Below are positions 9,296-16,242 of a stretch of 36,415 nucleotides of DNA, piece by piece. Each line of letters starts with the position of its first letter. Within the stretch, counting starts at the first letter, position 1. The position numbers and the translations under genes were made by a program. Origin of the DNA: Kineosporia sp. A_224 (GTDB lineage Bacteria > Actinomycetota > Actinomycetes > Actinomycetales > Kineosporiaceae); assembly GCF_002198655.1 (NCBI RefSeq), contig NZ_MWLN01000163.1, positions 1 to 36,415 on the forward strand, in the 5' to 3' direction. The notes under the pieces were generated by a model. It had not been told where the DNA came from. It saw only the letters and a program-made list of their open reading frames with translations, and searched no databases.

Positions 9296-9338
9296 CGGCT
9301 CGTTCCACCGCCGGACCCCCACTGCACCGTCGCAGATC

Positions 9339-9367
9339 TTGCCCGGCCTCTGAGTCCTGTCTAGACT
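9339..9367 (+). promoter_or_regulatory. Promoter of the Phd-VapC operon
   Basis: -35 TTGCCC (9339-9344), a spacer of exactly 17 bases, and -10 TAGACT (9362-9367). The -10 is embedded in the palindromic operator at 9359-9375. This suits an autoregulated toxin-antitoxin promoter. Confidence 0.6.
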
Positions 9368-9375
9368 GTCCAGAC
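9359..9375. promoter_or_regulatory. Twin GTCYAGAC operator of the TA operon
   Basis: GTCTAGAC (9359-9366, a perfect palindrome), one T, then GTCCAGAC (9368-9375, one base off the palindrome). The centres are 9 bp apart and the boxes cover the -10. This is the expected place for antitoxin or antitoxin-toxin complex binding and conditional autorepression. Confidence 0.5.
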
Positions 9376-9386
9376 GGAGGTAGGTC

Positions 9387-9671
9387 ATGAGATGGCAGGT
9401 CCAGGAGGCCAAGCAGCGGTTCAGCGAACTGCTGCGCCGTGCCCGTGACGAGGGTCCGCAGGCAGTGACGAAGCACGGGGAGGAGGTGGCCTTCGTGGTC
9501 GACGCGGTGTACTACCGACAGCTGACGGGGCAGACGTTCGAGTTCCGTGACCATCTGCTCCACGGGCCGGTCATCGACGGGTTGGACGAGGCTCTCGAGC
9601 AGGCCAGGTCCGAGATGTTCGTCCGGCCCGACCCGTTCACGACGGCGATGTCCGAGGACCCCGCTCGATGA
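9387..9671 (+). CDS. Phd/YefM-family antitoxin
   Basis: A 94-residue protein starting MRWQVQEAKQRFSELLRRARDEGPQAVTKHGEEVAFVVD. This is the Phd/YefM fold, in which the N-terminal half binds the operator and the C-terminal half wraps the toxin. GGAGG at 9376-9380 stands 6 bases before the ATG, a much better RBS than most genes here have. The stop overlaps the toxin start (ATGA, 9668-9671), so the two are translationally coupled. Codon use looks less GC-extreme than in disA and mutY on either side, in line with later acquisition. Confidence 0.9.
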   Translation: MRWQVQEAKQRFSELLRRARDEGPQAVTKHGEEVAFVVDAVYYRQLTGQTFEFRDHLLHGPVIDGLDEALEQARSEMFVRPDPFTTAMSEDPAR

Positions 9672-10078
9672 GCTACCTGCTCGACACCAACATCGTGTCG
9701 GAGGTGCGCAAGCCCCGACCTGACCCGTCAGTCGTGGCCTGGATCGGCGCCACGCGGCCTGACAGGCTCAGCATCAGCGCGATGGTCGTGGGCGAGCTGC
9801 GCCGCGGGGCGGCGCTCATCCGCCGGCGCGACCCCGTCCAGGCCGAGGCCCTGGACGCGTGGGTCGACCAGACGGTTCGGTCGTTCGCGGACAGGATCCT
9901 GCCCGTCACAGCCGAGGTCGCCGACGTCTGGGGACGGCTCCACGCCGTCCGTCCGCTCGCTGTCCCCGACTCACTCATGGCGGCCACCGCGATCGTCCAC
10001 GGCCTCACCCTCGTGACCCGCAACGTCAAGGACTTCGACGGCCTCGACCTCCCGCTCGTCGACCCCTTCACCTCCTGA
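9668..10078 (+). CDS. vapC: PIN-domain ribonuclease toxin, VapC/FitB type
   Basis: A 136-residue PIN-domain toxin, expected to be a Mg-dependent RNase that cleaves tRNA or rRNA. The acidic active site is intact: D6 (LLDTNIVSE), E43 (VVGELRRG), D101 (VPDSLMAATA) and D122 near TRNVKDF. RPLAVPDSLMAATAIVHGLTLVTRNVKDFDG is typical of the FitB-like VapC branch, which commonly pairs with Phd-type antitoxins as here. It overlaps the antitoxin gene by 4 bases. The operon is wedged between disA and mutY. The RNA target is not readable from sequence. Confidence 0.92.
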   Translation: MSYLLDTNIVSEVRKPRPDPSVVAWIGATRPDRLSISAMVVGELRRGAALIRRRDPVQAEALDAWVDQTVRSFADRILPVTAEVADVWGRLHAVRPLAVPDSLMAATAIVHGLTLVTRNVKDFDGLDLPLVDPFTS

Positions 10079-10112
10079 CCCCGCACCCGGCCGGGCGGGC
10101 GGCCGTGCGACG

Positions 10113-11012
10113 ATGCCGCCGATGCCCGCGCACCCGCTCCACGCACCGGTCCTGGCCTGGTACGCCGTCCACCAGCGCGACCTGCCCTGGCGCCGCGACG
10201 ACCGGACGCCGTGGGGCGTCCTCGTCAGCGAGGTGATGGCCCAGCAGACGCCGATCGCCCGCGTCCTGCCCGCCTGGGAGGCATGGATGCGGCGCTGGCC
10301 GACCCCGGCGGCGCTGGCCGCGGACGCCCCGGGCGAGGCGATCCGGATGTGGGACCGGCTCGGCTACCCGCGCCGCGCGCTGCGGCTGCACGAGGCGGCC
10401 GCGGCGCTCGTCGAGCGGCACGGCGGCGAGGTCCCGGCCGAGGAGGCCGACCTGCGGGCGCTGCCGGGCGTCGGCAGCTACACCGCCGCGGCGGTCGCGG
10501 CGTTCGCGTTCGGCCGGCGCACGTGCGTCGTCGACACGAACGTCCGCCGGGTGCTCGCCCGCACCGTGACGGGCACCGAGTACCCGGCCCCGGCCCTCAC
10601 CGCCGCCGAGAGCGCGCTCGCCGCGGCCCTCGTCCCGGACGACGCCGCGACCGCCGCGACGTGGGCCGTCGCGAGCATGGAGCTCGGTGCCCTCGTCTGC
10701 ACGGCCCGGGCGCCACGGTGCGGCGACTGCCCGGTGCTCGACCGGTGCGCCTGGCAGGCGGCCGGGGCGCCCGCCCACGACGGGCCGCCGCGGCGCGGCC
10801 AGTCCTACGCCGGGACCGACCGCTTCGTCCGCGGCCTCGTCCTCGCGGTGCTCCGCGCGGCGTCCGGCCCGGTACCGCACGACGACCTCGTGGCGCAGGT
10901 CCCGGACGACGCCCTGCGCGACCCGCTCCAGCGCGACCGGTGCCTCGGCAGCCTCGTGGCGGACGGCCTCGTCGACGTCCTCGACGACGGCAGCCTCACG
11001 CTCCCGGGGTAA
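10113..11012 (+). CDS. mutY: A/G-specific adenine glycosylase MutY
   Basis: A 299-residue base-excision enzyme that removes adenine opposite 8-oxoguanine. Visible: the catalytic Glu40 in SEVMAQQTP, helix-hairpin-helix LPGVGSYTA (117-125), catalytic Asp141 in VDTNVRRVLAR, and the [4Fe-4S] loop C196-x6-C203-x2-C206-x5-C212. The NUDIX-like C-terminal domain of E. coli MutY is replaced by a shorter region, as in other actinobacteria. Start ATG 10113; ATG 10122 is an alternative. There is no strong RBS. Only 34 bases separate it from vapC. In related genomes mutY usually follows disA directly. Confidence 0.94.
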   Translation: MPPMPAHPLHAPVLAWYAVHQRDLPWRRDDRTPWGVLVSEVMAQQTPIARVLPAWEAWMRRWPTPAALAADAPGEAIRMWDRLGYPRRALRLHEAAAALVERHGGEVPAEEADLRALPGVGSYTAAAVAAFAFGRRTCVVDTNVRRVLARTVTGTEYPAPALTAAESALAAALVPDDAATAATWAVASMELGALVCTARAPRCGDCPVLDRCAWQAAGAPAHDGPPRRGQSYAGTDRFVRGLVLAVLRAASGPVPHDDLVAQVPDDALRDPLQRDRCLGSLVADGLVDVLDDGSLTLPG

Positions 11013-11013
11013 C

Positions 11014-11057
11014 CGATCACTCTACGCGCACAATCGATTACACGTGGCGTCGATCAC
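11014..11057. repeat. Three CGATYAC repeats upstream of epimerase gene
   Basis: CGATCAC (11014-11020), CGATTAC (11035-11041) and CGATCAC (11051-11057) lie between the mutY stop and the epimerase gene. Start-to-start spacings are 21 and 16 bp. The region is AT-richer than its surroundings. An inverted GTTCG/CGAAC pair (11058-11073) follows directly. These may be regulator sites; the regulator is unknown. Confidence 0.3.
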
Positions 11058-11118
11058 GTTCGCGGGCACGAACACCTGATTTTCACCTGTTCCGGCGATC
11101 CCTCGTTCATCGCCCGTC

Positions 11119-11124
11119 TACCTT
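11119..11124 (+). promoter_or_regulatory. Candidate -10 of the epimerase promoter
   Basis: TACCTT fits TAnnnT and leaves a leader of about 35 bases that contains the AGGGAAAGG ribosome site. No convincing -35 is present at 16-19 bases. Confidence 0.3.
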
Positions 11125-11163
11125 TCTGAGCATCGGGGGCGTTCGACAGGGAAAGGCAGTTCA

Positions 11164-12120
11164 TTGAAGGTCTGTGTCACCGGAGCCGCCGGGTTCGTCG
11201 GCTCCCACCTCAGTGAGTCCCTCGTCCGCGACGGGCACGAGGTCGTGGGGCTGGACTCCTTCGTCCCCTACTACGACCGTTCGCTCAAGGAGCGCAACCT
11301 CTCGCACTGGCTCGAGGCGGCGCCCCGGTTCACCCTCGCCGAGGTCGACCTGCGCGACGGAAACCTCGACGCCGTCCTCGACGGGGTCGAGGGCATCGTC
11401 CACGCGGCCGCCATGCCGGGCCTGGCCAAGAGCTGGAGCCAGTTCCAGCTGTACCAGGACTGCAACCTCCTGGGCACCCAGCGCCTGCTCGACGCCGCGC
11501 ACCGCGCAGGCGTCGGCCGCTTCGTGCAGATCTCGACGTCCTCGGTCTACGGCCTCGACGCGACCGGCGACGAGTCGGTGCCGGTGCTGCCGGTCTCGCC
11601 GTACGGCGTCACCAAGCTCGCCGCCGAGCAGCTCGCGCTGGCCTTCCACCGCACCCACGACCTGCCCGTCACGGTGCTGCGGCTGTTCTCGGTCTACGGG
11701 CCGCGGCAGCGGCCGGACATGGCCTACAACATCTTCACGGACGCCGTGACGAGCGGCCGGCCGGTCGTCGTCCACGGCGACGGGCTGCAGAGCCGCTCGA
11801 ACACGTACATCGACGACGCGGTGTCGGCGATCAGCGCGGCGCTCGCACTGGGCCCGGCCGGCGAGATCTTCAACATCGGCGGCGGCAAGCTCATCACCCT
11901 GCTCGAGGCGCTCTCGATCATCGGCGAGCACGCGGGCGTCACCCCCGAGATCACCTGGGCCCCCAAGCGCCCGGGCGACCAGCGCTCCACCAGCGCCGTC
12001 GTCGACAAGGCGCGCGAGCTCCTCGGCTACAACCCCTCGGTCGAGCCGTACGACGGCCTCAAGCGCCAGGTCGAGTGGCAGCTCGAGGAGCGCTACTCGA
12101 TGTCGTCCGCGGGCGTCTGA
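11164..12120 (+). CDS. NAD-dependent sugar epimerase/dehydratase (UDP-glucose 4-epimerase-like)
   Basis: A 318-residue extended SDR. It has the NAD-binding TGAAGFVGSHL (G7/G10/G13), the nucleotide-sugar-type D31 after strand 2, the active-site Ser126 in STSSVYG and Tyr147/Lys151 in SPYGVTK. RLFSVYGPRQRPDMAYNIF and SRSNTYIDDAV are typical of GalE and UDP-glucuronate 4-epimerase relatives. It probably epimerises a UDP-hexose or UDP-uronate for cell-envelope or exopolysaccharide glycans; the exact substrate is open. Start TTG 11164 is supported by AGGGAAAGG about 7 bases upstream. It ends 28 bases before a strong hairpin. Confidence 0.9.
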   Translation: MKVCVTGAAGFVGSHLSESLVRDGHEVVGLDSFVPYYDRSLKERNLSHWLEAAPRFTLAEVDLRDGNLDAVLDGVEGIVHAAAMPGLAKSWSQFQLYQDCNLLGTQRLLDAAHRAGVGRFVQISTSSVYGLDATGDESVPVLPVSPYGVTKLAAEQLALAFHRTHDLPVTVLRLFSVYGPRQRPDMAYNIFTDAVTSGRPVVVHGDGLQSRSNTYIDDAVSAISAALALGPAGEIFNIGGGKLITLLEALSIIGEHAGVTPEITWAPKRPGDQRSTSAVVDKARELLGYNPSVEPYDGLKRQVEWQLEERYSMSSAGV

Positions 12121-12148
12121 CCGCACCACCCGCACCACCCCACGTCTC

Positions 12149-12179
12149 GAGCCCCGGCAGCCCTCGGCTGCCGGGGCTC
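12149..12179. terminator. Bidirectional terminator between epimerase and argA
   Basis: A perfect 14-bp stem (GAGCCCCGGCAGCC, 12149-12162, with its complement at 12166-12179) and a CTC loop, between two convergent genes. There is no T-run, as usual for high-GC actinobacteria. Confidence 0.75.
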
Positions 12180-12204
12180 CGGCGTTCCCGGCGTGCCGGC
12201 GCCG

Positions 12205-13536
12205 TCAGAGCGACTTGACGAGCACGAGCGAGTTGCGGCGCTCGTTGTAGCCGGCCCGCTTGGCGGCCGGCAGGTCCTGCGGCCCGCCCCGGACGAACCC
12301 GTGCTCGACGAACCAGTGCGGCGTGTGCGTCGTCAGCGCGAACAGCCGGGTCAGGCCGCGCTGCCGCGCCGTCACCTCGGCCCGCTTGAGCAGCGCCTCC
12401 GCCCGGTCCCGGCCGCGGTAGCTCGGATGGACGGCGACCGCCGCGAACTCGGCCGCGCCGTCCTCGTCGTACGGCACGAGCGCGCTGCAGGCGATGACCA
12501 TGCCGTCGCGCACCATGACCGAGAAACCGTCGACGTCGAGCTCGAGCTGCTCCCGCGAGCGCGGGACGACGATCCCGGACTGCTCGAGCGGTCGCAGCAG
12601 GGCGAGGATGCCCGCGACGTCGGCGATCGTCGCGTCCCGGGTCGACTCGTAGTCCTCGTCGGCGTAGAACATCAGCCCGGCGCCGTCCCGGGTGTAGAGC
12701 TCGCGCAGCAGCGACCCGTCGGAGCCGGCCCCGACGAGGTGCACCCGGCGCACCCCGGACCGGCAGGCGGCCAGCGCCGCGCGCACGCAGTTGCGGTCCT
12801 CGGCGGAGAGCTGCCCGAGCACCTCGTCGCTCGCGAGGAAGCGCTCGGCGTCCGACAGGAGCAGGTGCCCGGCGTCCCCGGCGGACCGCGCGAGGTCCCA
12901 CGTCGCGGGGTCGGACTCCAGGACGAACACGAGCTTGTCGGCGTGCAGCCCGGCGGCGAGCGCCTCGGCGACGTCGGCGTTGCGCAGATTGAAGGCCTCG
13001 CCCGTCGGGGAGTAGCCGACCGGCGACAGCAGCGCGATCCGCTCCGCCGACAGGGCCTCCTGGACGGCGTCCAGGTCGATCCGGCGGACGGTGCCGGTGA
13101 GCAGGTGGTCGACGCCGTCCCGAACGCCGACCGGCCGCGCGGTGACCCACGTGCCGCCGACGACCTTGACCTGCGCACCGCCCATCGGCGTGCCGGCGAG
13201 GTTCGACGAGAGCTTCGCCTCGATGTCCATCCGCAGTGCGCCGACCGCGGCCTTGACCGCCACCATCGCCGCCTCGTCGGTGACCCGCAGGTCCCCCACG
13301 TACTGCGGCTCGAGGCCGCGCAGCGCGAGCTCGGCGTCGATCTGAGGGCGGGCCCCGTGGACGATCGCCACCTTGAGGCCGAGGCTCGACAGCAGCGCGA
13401 TGTCGGAGAGCAGCCGCTCGAAGTCCGGCCGGGCGCAGGTCTCGCCGGGGAACGCGACGACGACGGTGCGGCCGTGGTGGGAGTGCACGTAGGGAGCGGC
13501 GCCACGCAGTGCTGCCACGAAGTCGCCGGGTTCCAC
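12205..13536 (-). CDS. argA: N-acetylglutamate synthase ArgA (amino-acid kinase + GNAT type)
   Basis: A 443-residue enzyme for the first step of arginine synthesis (glutamate + acetyl-CoA to N-acetylglutamate). The length equals that of E. coli ArgA as I recall it, and both domains are present. The amino-acid-kinase-like region (about 1-285) has VVVAFPGETCARPDFERLLSDIALLSSLG, VHGARPQID, RVTDEAAMVAVKAA and the IEAKLSSNLAGTPM segment. The GNAT domain (about 295-443) has IRPLEQSGIV-like and CVAVHP-like equivalents (LLRPLEQSGIVVPRSREQLE, AVAVHPSYRGRDRAEALLKRAE, LTTHTPHWFVEHGF). Actinobacteria usually make N-acetylglutamate with a short GNAT-only enzyme and/or ArgJ, so this full-length enterobacterial type is unusual. 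GTG start; a TAGCCT -10 lies 6 bases upstream. Confidence 0.93.
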   Translation of the reverse strand: MEPGDFVAALRGAAPYVHSHHGRTVVVAFPGETCARPDFERLLSDIALLSSLGLKVAIVHGARPQIDAELALRGLEPQYVGDLRVTDEAAMVAVKAAVGALRMDIEAKLSSNLAGTPMGGAQVKVVGGTWVTARPVGVRDGVDHLLTGTVRRIDLDAVQEALSAERIALLSPVGYSPTGEAFNLRNADVAEALAAGLHADKLVFVLESDPATWDLARSAGDAGHLLLSDAERFLASDEVLGQLSAEDRNCVRAALAACRSGVRRVHLVGAGSDGSLLRELYTRDGAGLMFYADEDYESTRDATIADVAGILALLRPLEQSGIVVPRSREQLELDVDGFSVMVRDGMVIACSALVPYDEDGAAEFAAVAVHPSYRGRDRAEALLKRAEVTARQRGLTRLFALTTHTPHWFVEHGFVRGGPQDLPAAKRAGYNERRNSLVLVKSL

Positions 13537-13542
13537 GGCGCA

Positions 13543-13548
13543 AGGCTA
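13543..13548 (-). promoter_or_regulatory. Leaderless -10 element of argA
   Basis: On the minus strand TAGCCT is followed by 6 bases and then the GTG of argA, with no Shine-Dalgarno sequence. argA can thus be transcribed apart from arfB, which ends 75 bp upstream. I see no ARG box. Confidence 0.38.
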
Positions 13549-13611
13549 GCCAGGGCGGACCCGCATCCGCGGGAGCGGGGTCGGCCAGCCGCGGCACGTC
13601 CGCCGTCCGGC

Positions 13612-14042
<431 letters not shown>

Positions 14043-14046
<4 letters not shown>

Positions 14047-14710
14047 GACTCCGGCGGGACGGCGGGCTTGGGGACCCGGCGGCGGGCCGGGGGCGCCGCC
14101 GCCGCTCCGGCGCTCTCCCGGATCCGGGTCGCGACCGCGCCGACGAGGGTGTCGAGCACCTCGTACGCGGCCGCCTCGTCGCCGGTGACGACGAGCTGGA
14201 GCACGGCGCCGTCGACGGTCGCAACGACCCAGCGCGCCAACCGGGCCGGCTCGCCGTCCGGCAGCGGCAGGCCGGCACCCGCCGCGACCCCGCGCAGGAA
14301 GGTCTCGACGGCCGCCAGGCAGGCCGCGTACTGCTGCCGGGCGCGCGCCCCTCGAGGCGCGGCGTCCGCATCGCGGTGAGGGTCAGCTCGTAGCCGACGG
14401 CCTGCTTGCCGCGGTCCGCGCCGACGACCGGCCAGAGGACGTCGAGGCCGCTGCGGAGCATCGCCACGAGGTCGCCGTCCGGCAGGGGTGCTCCGCCACC
14501 GGCCCCGAGGAGCTCGTCGGTGAGGTGGTCCATCACCGCCGCGAACAGCTCCTCCTTGTCGGTGAAGCAGTAGTGCACGGTGCCGACCTGGACCCCGGCC
14601 TCCTCGGCGATCCGGCGGGTCGTCGCACCGACCACGCCCTCGCGCGAGAGCACGCGCAGGGCGGCCGCGACGAGCTGCTCCCGGCGCTGCTCCACGGGCA
14701 CGTAGGCCAT
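14043..14710 (-). pseudogene. TetR-family regulator, frameshifted in a GC repeat
   Basis: The N-terminal frame from ATG 14710 encodes a clear TetR helix-turn-helix (MAYVPVEQRREQLVAAALRV, then TTRRIAEEAGVQVGTVHYCF) and runs to MRTPRLEGRA. The ligand-binding half, beginning RQQYAACLAAVETFLRG and ending KPAVPPES, lies in another frame. The break falls in the run GGGCGCGCGCCCC (plus strand 14339-14351); one missing base or one extra GC unit would explain it. The gene spans 668 bases, which is not divisible by three; restored, it would be about 222 residues, normal for TetR. As read, the product loses its C-terminal domain. GGAGGG stands 4 bases before the ATG. It may be real decay, slippage or a sequencing error. 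It is divergent from the SDR gene; in the 127-bp gap there is an 8-bp palindrome CAACGTTG (14728-14735) that could be its operator. Confidence 0.85.
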
Positions 14711-14824
14711 CGACCCTCCCTGCATGGCAACGTTGTCTGCGGACCAAGTGGACCACATCCCGCTCCCTGCGGGCACGGGCGGACCTCGCGGACGGCGACG
14801 ACGCGCACGGTCGGGGATCGGCGG

Positions 14825-14830
14825 TAGCGT
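14825..14830 (+). promoter_or_regulatory. Leaderless -10 element of the SDR gene
   Basis: TAGCGT ends 7 bases before GTG 14838, with no Shine-Dalgarno sequence. Same layout as radA. Confidence 0.38.
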
Positions 14831-14837
14831 CGCCCAC

Positions 14838-15530
14838 GTGTCGAACCCTCTCGCTGTCATCGTCGGCGCCGGCCCGGGCATCGGGGCCGCGACCGCCCGT
14901 CGCTTCGGCTCCCTCGGCTACGACATCGCGCTCGTGGCCCGCGACGAGGCCCGGCTCACTGAGCTCGGCACGTCGCTCCAGGCCGCAGGCGTCACCACCG
15001 GGTGGACGCCGTGCGACGTCACCGACGAGGCCCGCCTGACGCTCGCGATCGAGCGGTTCTGCGGGCACTCGGGCCGGGCCGACGTCCTCGTCGTCAACCC
15101 GTCGCGCTACCGGGCGCAGCGCAGCGACGAGACGAGCGCCGCCGACCTGCTCGCCGACCTCGCCGTCGGGACGGCTCCGCTGCTCACCGCTGCCCGGGCC
15201 GTGCTGCCGACGATGCGGGCCCAGCGCACCGGCACGATCCTCGCGACCGGCGGCGGCTCGGCCGACCGGCCCTTCCCGGGGGCGGCGACGCTCGGGGTGC
15301 AGAAGGCCGCGCTGCGCAACCTCGCCCTCGCCCTCGCCGAGGACCTCGCCCCCGACGGCATCCACGTCGCCACGGTGACGATCCGCGGCACGGTCGCCGA
15401 AGGGACACCCTTCGCCCCCGACGTCGTCGCGCAGGTCTACGCCGACCTCGCCGAGCAGACCGCCTCGGACCCGGCCGGCTGGTACCGCGTCGTCGACCTC
15501 ACGGCCGACGGCGTCGTCCCGGTCGGGTGA
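14838..15530 (+). CDS. Short-chain dehydrogenase/reductase-like protein without the catalytic Tyr
   Basis: A 230-residue Rossmann-fold protein. The dinucleotide-binding glycine motif is VIVGAGPGIGAATARRF (G10-x-G-x-x-x-G16), with A34-R35-D36 after strand 2 and CDV at 59-61. The active-site block reads ILATGGGSADRPFPGAATLGVQKAAL. Where SDRs have Y-x-x-x-K this has L152-G-V-Q-K156, so Lys is kept but the proton-donating Tyr is Leu. The NNAG motif is also altered (VVNPSRY). It may bind NAD(P) without normal dehydrogenase activity. Divergent from the TetR gene, so a natural target of that regulator. Two structured repeats begin 22 bases after its stop. Confidence 0.82.
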   Translation: MSNPLAVIVGAGPGIGAATARRFGSLGYDIALVARDEARLTELGTSLQAAGVTTGWTPCDVTDEARLTLAIERFCGHSGRADVLVVNPSRYRAQRSDETSAADLLADLAVGTAPLLTAARAVLPTMRAQRTGTILATGGGSADRPFPGAATLGVQKAALRNLALALAEDLAPDGIHVATVTIRGTVAEGTPFAPDVVAQVYADLAEQTASDPAGWYRVVDLTADGVVPVG

Positions 15531-15551
15531 CGGCGGCTCACCACCCCGCCT

Positions 15552-15721
15552 GACCGTCCTCTGGCGGGTGAAGCACGCTTCCCGGCACGTTTGAGGTACT
15601 TCAGCCGCCACAGGACGTGGAAGCCCGGGCGAGGTCGGCGACCGGCCCGCTCTGCCGACCGCCCTCTGGAGCGATACGCACTCTTCCCAGTTTGAGGTGC
15701 ACAGCCCGCCAGAGGACGTTG
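15552..15721 (+). ncRNA. Tandem pair of ~65-nt hairpin-forming repeats (strand assumed)
   Basis: Unit A (15552-15620) and unit B (15657-15721) align end to end. Both start GACCG-y-CCTCTGG, share GCAC-k-CTTCCC-r-G, then TTTGAGGT (15590-15597 and 15691-15698), and end CAGCC-GCCAsAGGACGTkG. Unit A folds on itself: CGTCCTCTGGCGGGTGAAG (15555-15573) pairs with 15599-15617 at 17 of 19 positions, around a 25-base loop holding the conserved CTTCCC and TTTGAGGT. The left arm of A is also perfectly complementary over 14 bases (CGTCCTCTGGCGGG) to the right arm of B (15705-15718), so an alternative long-range pairing exists. I know no named RNA family that matches. It could be a twin regulatory RNA, a protein-binding repeat or an intergenic repeat family. 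Strand is assigned only because the flanking genes are on plus. Confidence 0.45.
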
Positions 15722-15752
15722 CCCCGACTCTCGATCGTGCGCTCTCGATCCC

Positions 15753-15781
15753 TTGACAAACGAACTGCAATTCCTGAAACT
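15753..15781 (+). promoter_or_regulatory. Candidate promoter of the baeRF3 transcript
   Basis: A perfect -35 TTGACA (15753-15758) in an unusually AT-rich patch. GAAACT (15776-15781) lies at exactly 17 bases and would be a weak -10. TAGACG (15781-15786) looks better by sequence but is 22 bases away. A transcript from here would have a leader of about 450 bases before the baeRF3 gene. Confidence 0.4.
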
Positions 15782-15921
15782 AGACGCATAGGTGGAGGGG
15801 AGTATCCCGAGACCGGGTCGTCGTCATCACGACTGCCGCAGCACCCCGGCGAGGCCGGGACGGCGCGGCGTCCGGCGGCCCGGGGCCGCGTCCGAGGCGG
15901 CCGGGAGAGACCTCCGGTTCC

Positions 15922-15963
15922 GAGCCCCTCCCGCGGGCCGACCGGCCCGCGGGAGGCAGGCTC
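15922..15963 (+). promoter_or_regulatory. 18-bp hairpin in the leader of the baeRF3 gene
   Basis: CCTCCCGCGGGCC (15927-15939) pairs perfectly with 15944-15956 around a GACC loop. GAGCC (15922-15926) pairs with GGCTC (15959-15963), leaving a 2-base bulge. It sits between the TTGACA promoter and the RBS of the small ORF. It could be an attenuator or an early terminator; no T-tract follows. Confidence 0.45.
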
Positions 15964-15981
15964 CTGTCGCCGGAGGCTGTC

Positions 15982-16242
15982 ATGCGTACCCCCGACGCGC
16001 CACCGACCGTCCGCCGCGCCACGGCCCGGCGCAGCACGGCGGTCCCTGGCAGGCAGCCGTACCGCGCGACCGGCCGGCCCGGCCGGCTCCCCGCAGCAGC
16101 CCTCATCGGCACGTCTCTGCCGCTCCCCGTGCGGCAGGCCGCGACGCTCCCTCGCGTCGTGCCGTCGGGTCGCGGGGCGCCGGCCGGCCCGGCCACCGCC
16201 CGACCGTCCCCCACCATCTCGAAGGAGCCCCGCCGTGCCTGA
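15982..16242 (+). CDS. Possible small basic protein or leader ORF upstream of baeRF3
   Basis: An 86-codon ORF starting ATG 15982 with GGAGG (15972-15976) 5 bases upstream. It ends at TGA 16240-16242, overlapping the GTG of the next gene by 8 bases. Almost all third positions are G or C, as in real genes here, though the whole region is GC-rich. The product is rich in Arg, Pro and Ala, with no domain, signal peptide or membrane segment that I can see. Either a small coupled gene or a leader ORF whose translation opens the downstream start; it could also be chance. Confidence 0.3.
   Translation: MRTPDAPPTVRRATARRSTAVPGRQPYRATGRPGRLPAAALIGTSLPLPVRQAATLPRVVPSGRGAPAGPATARPSPTISKEPRRA

Noticed and set aside
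14711-14837. Clear TetR operator in the TetR-SDR gap
   Set aside because: CAACGTTG and a GTGG-A-CCAC symmetry exist, but both are short and not placed convincingly on a promoter, so I did not list them as a feature.
15552-15721. IS-element inverted repeats or an attachment site
   Set aside because: No transposase or integrase gene and no target duplication were found; the repeats are direct copies with internal stems.
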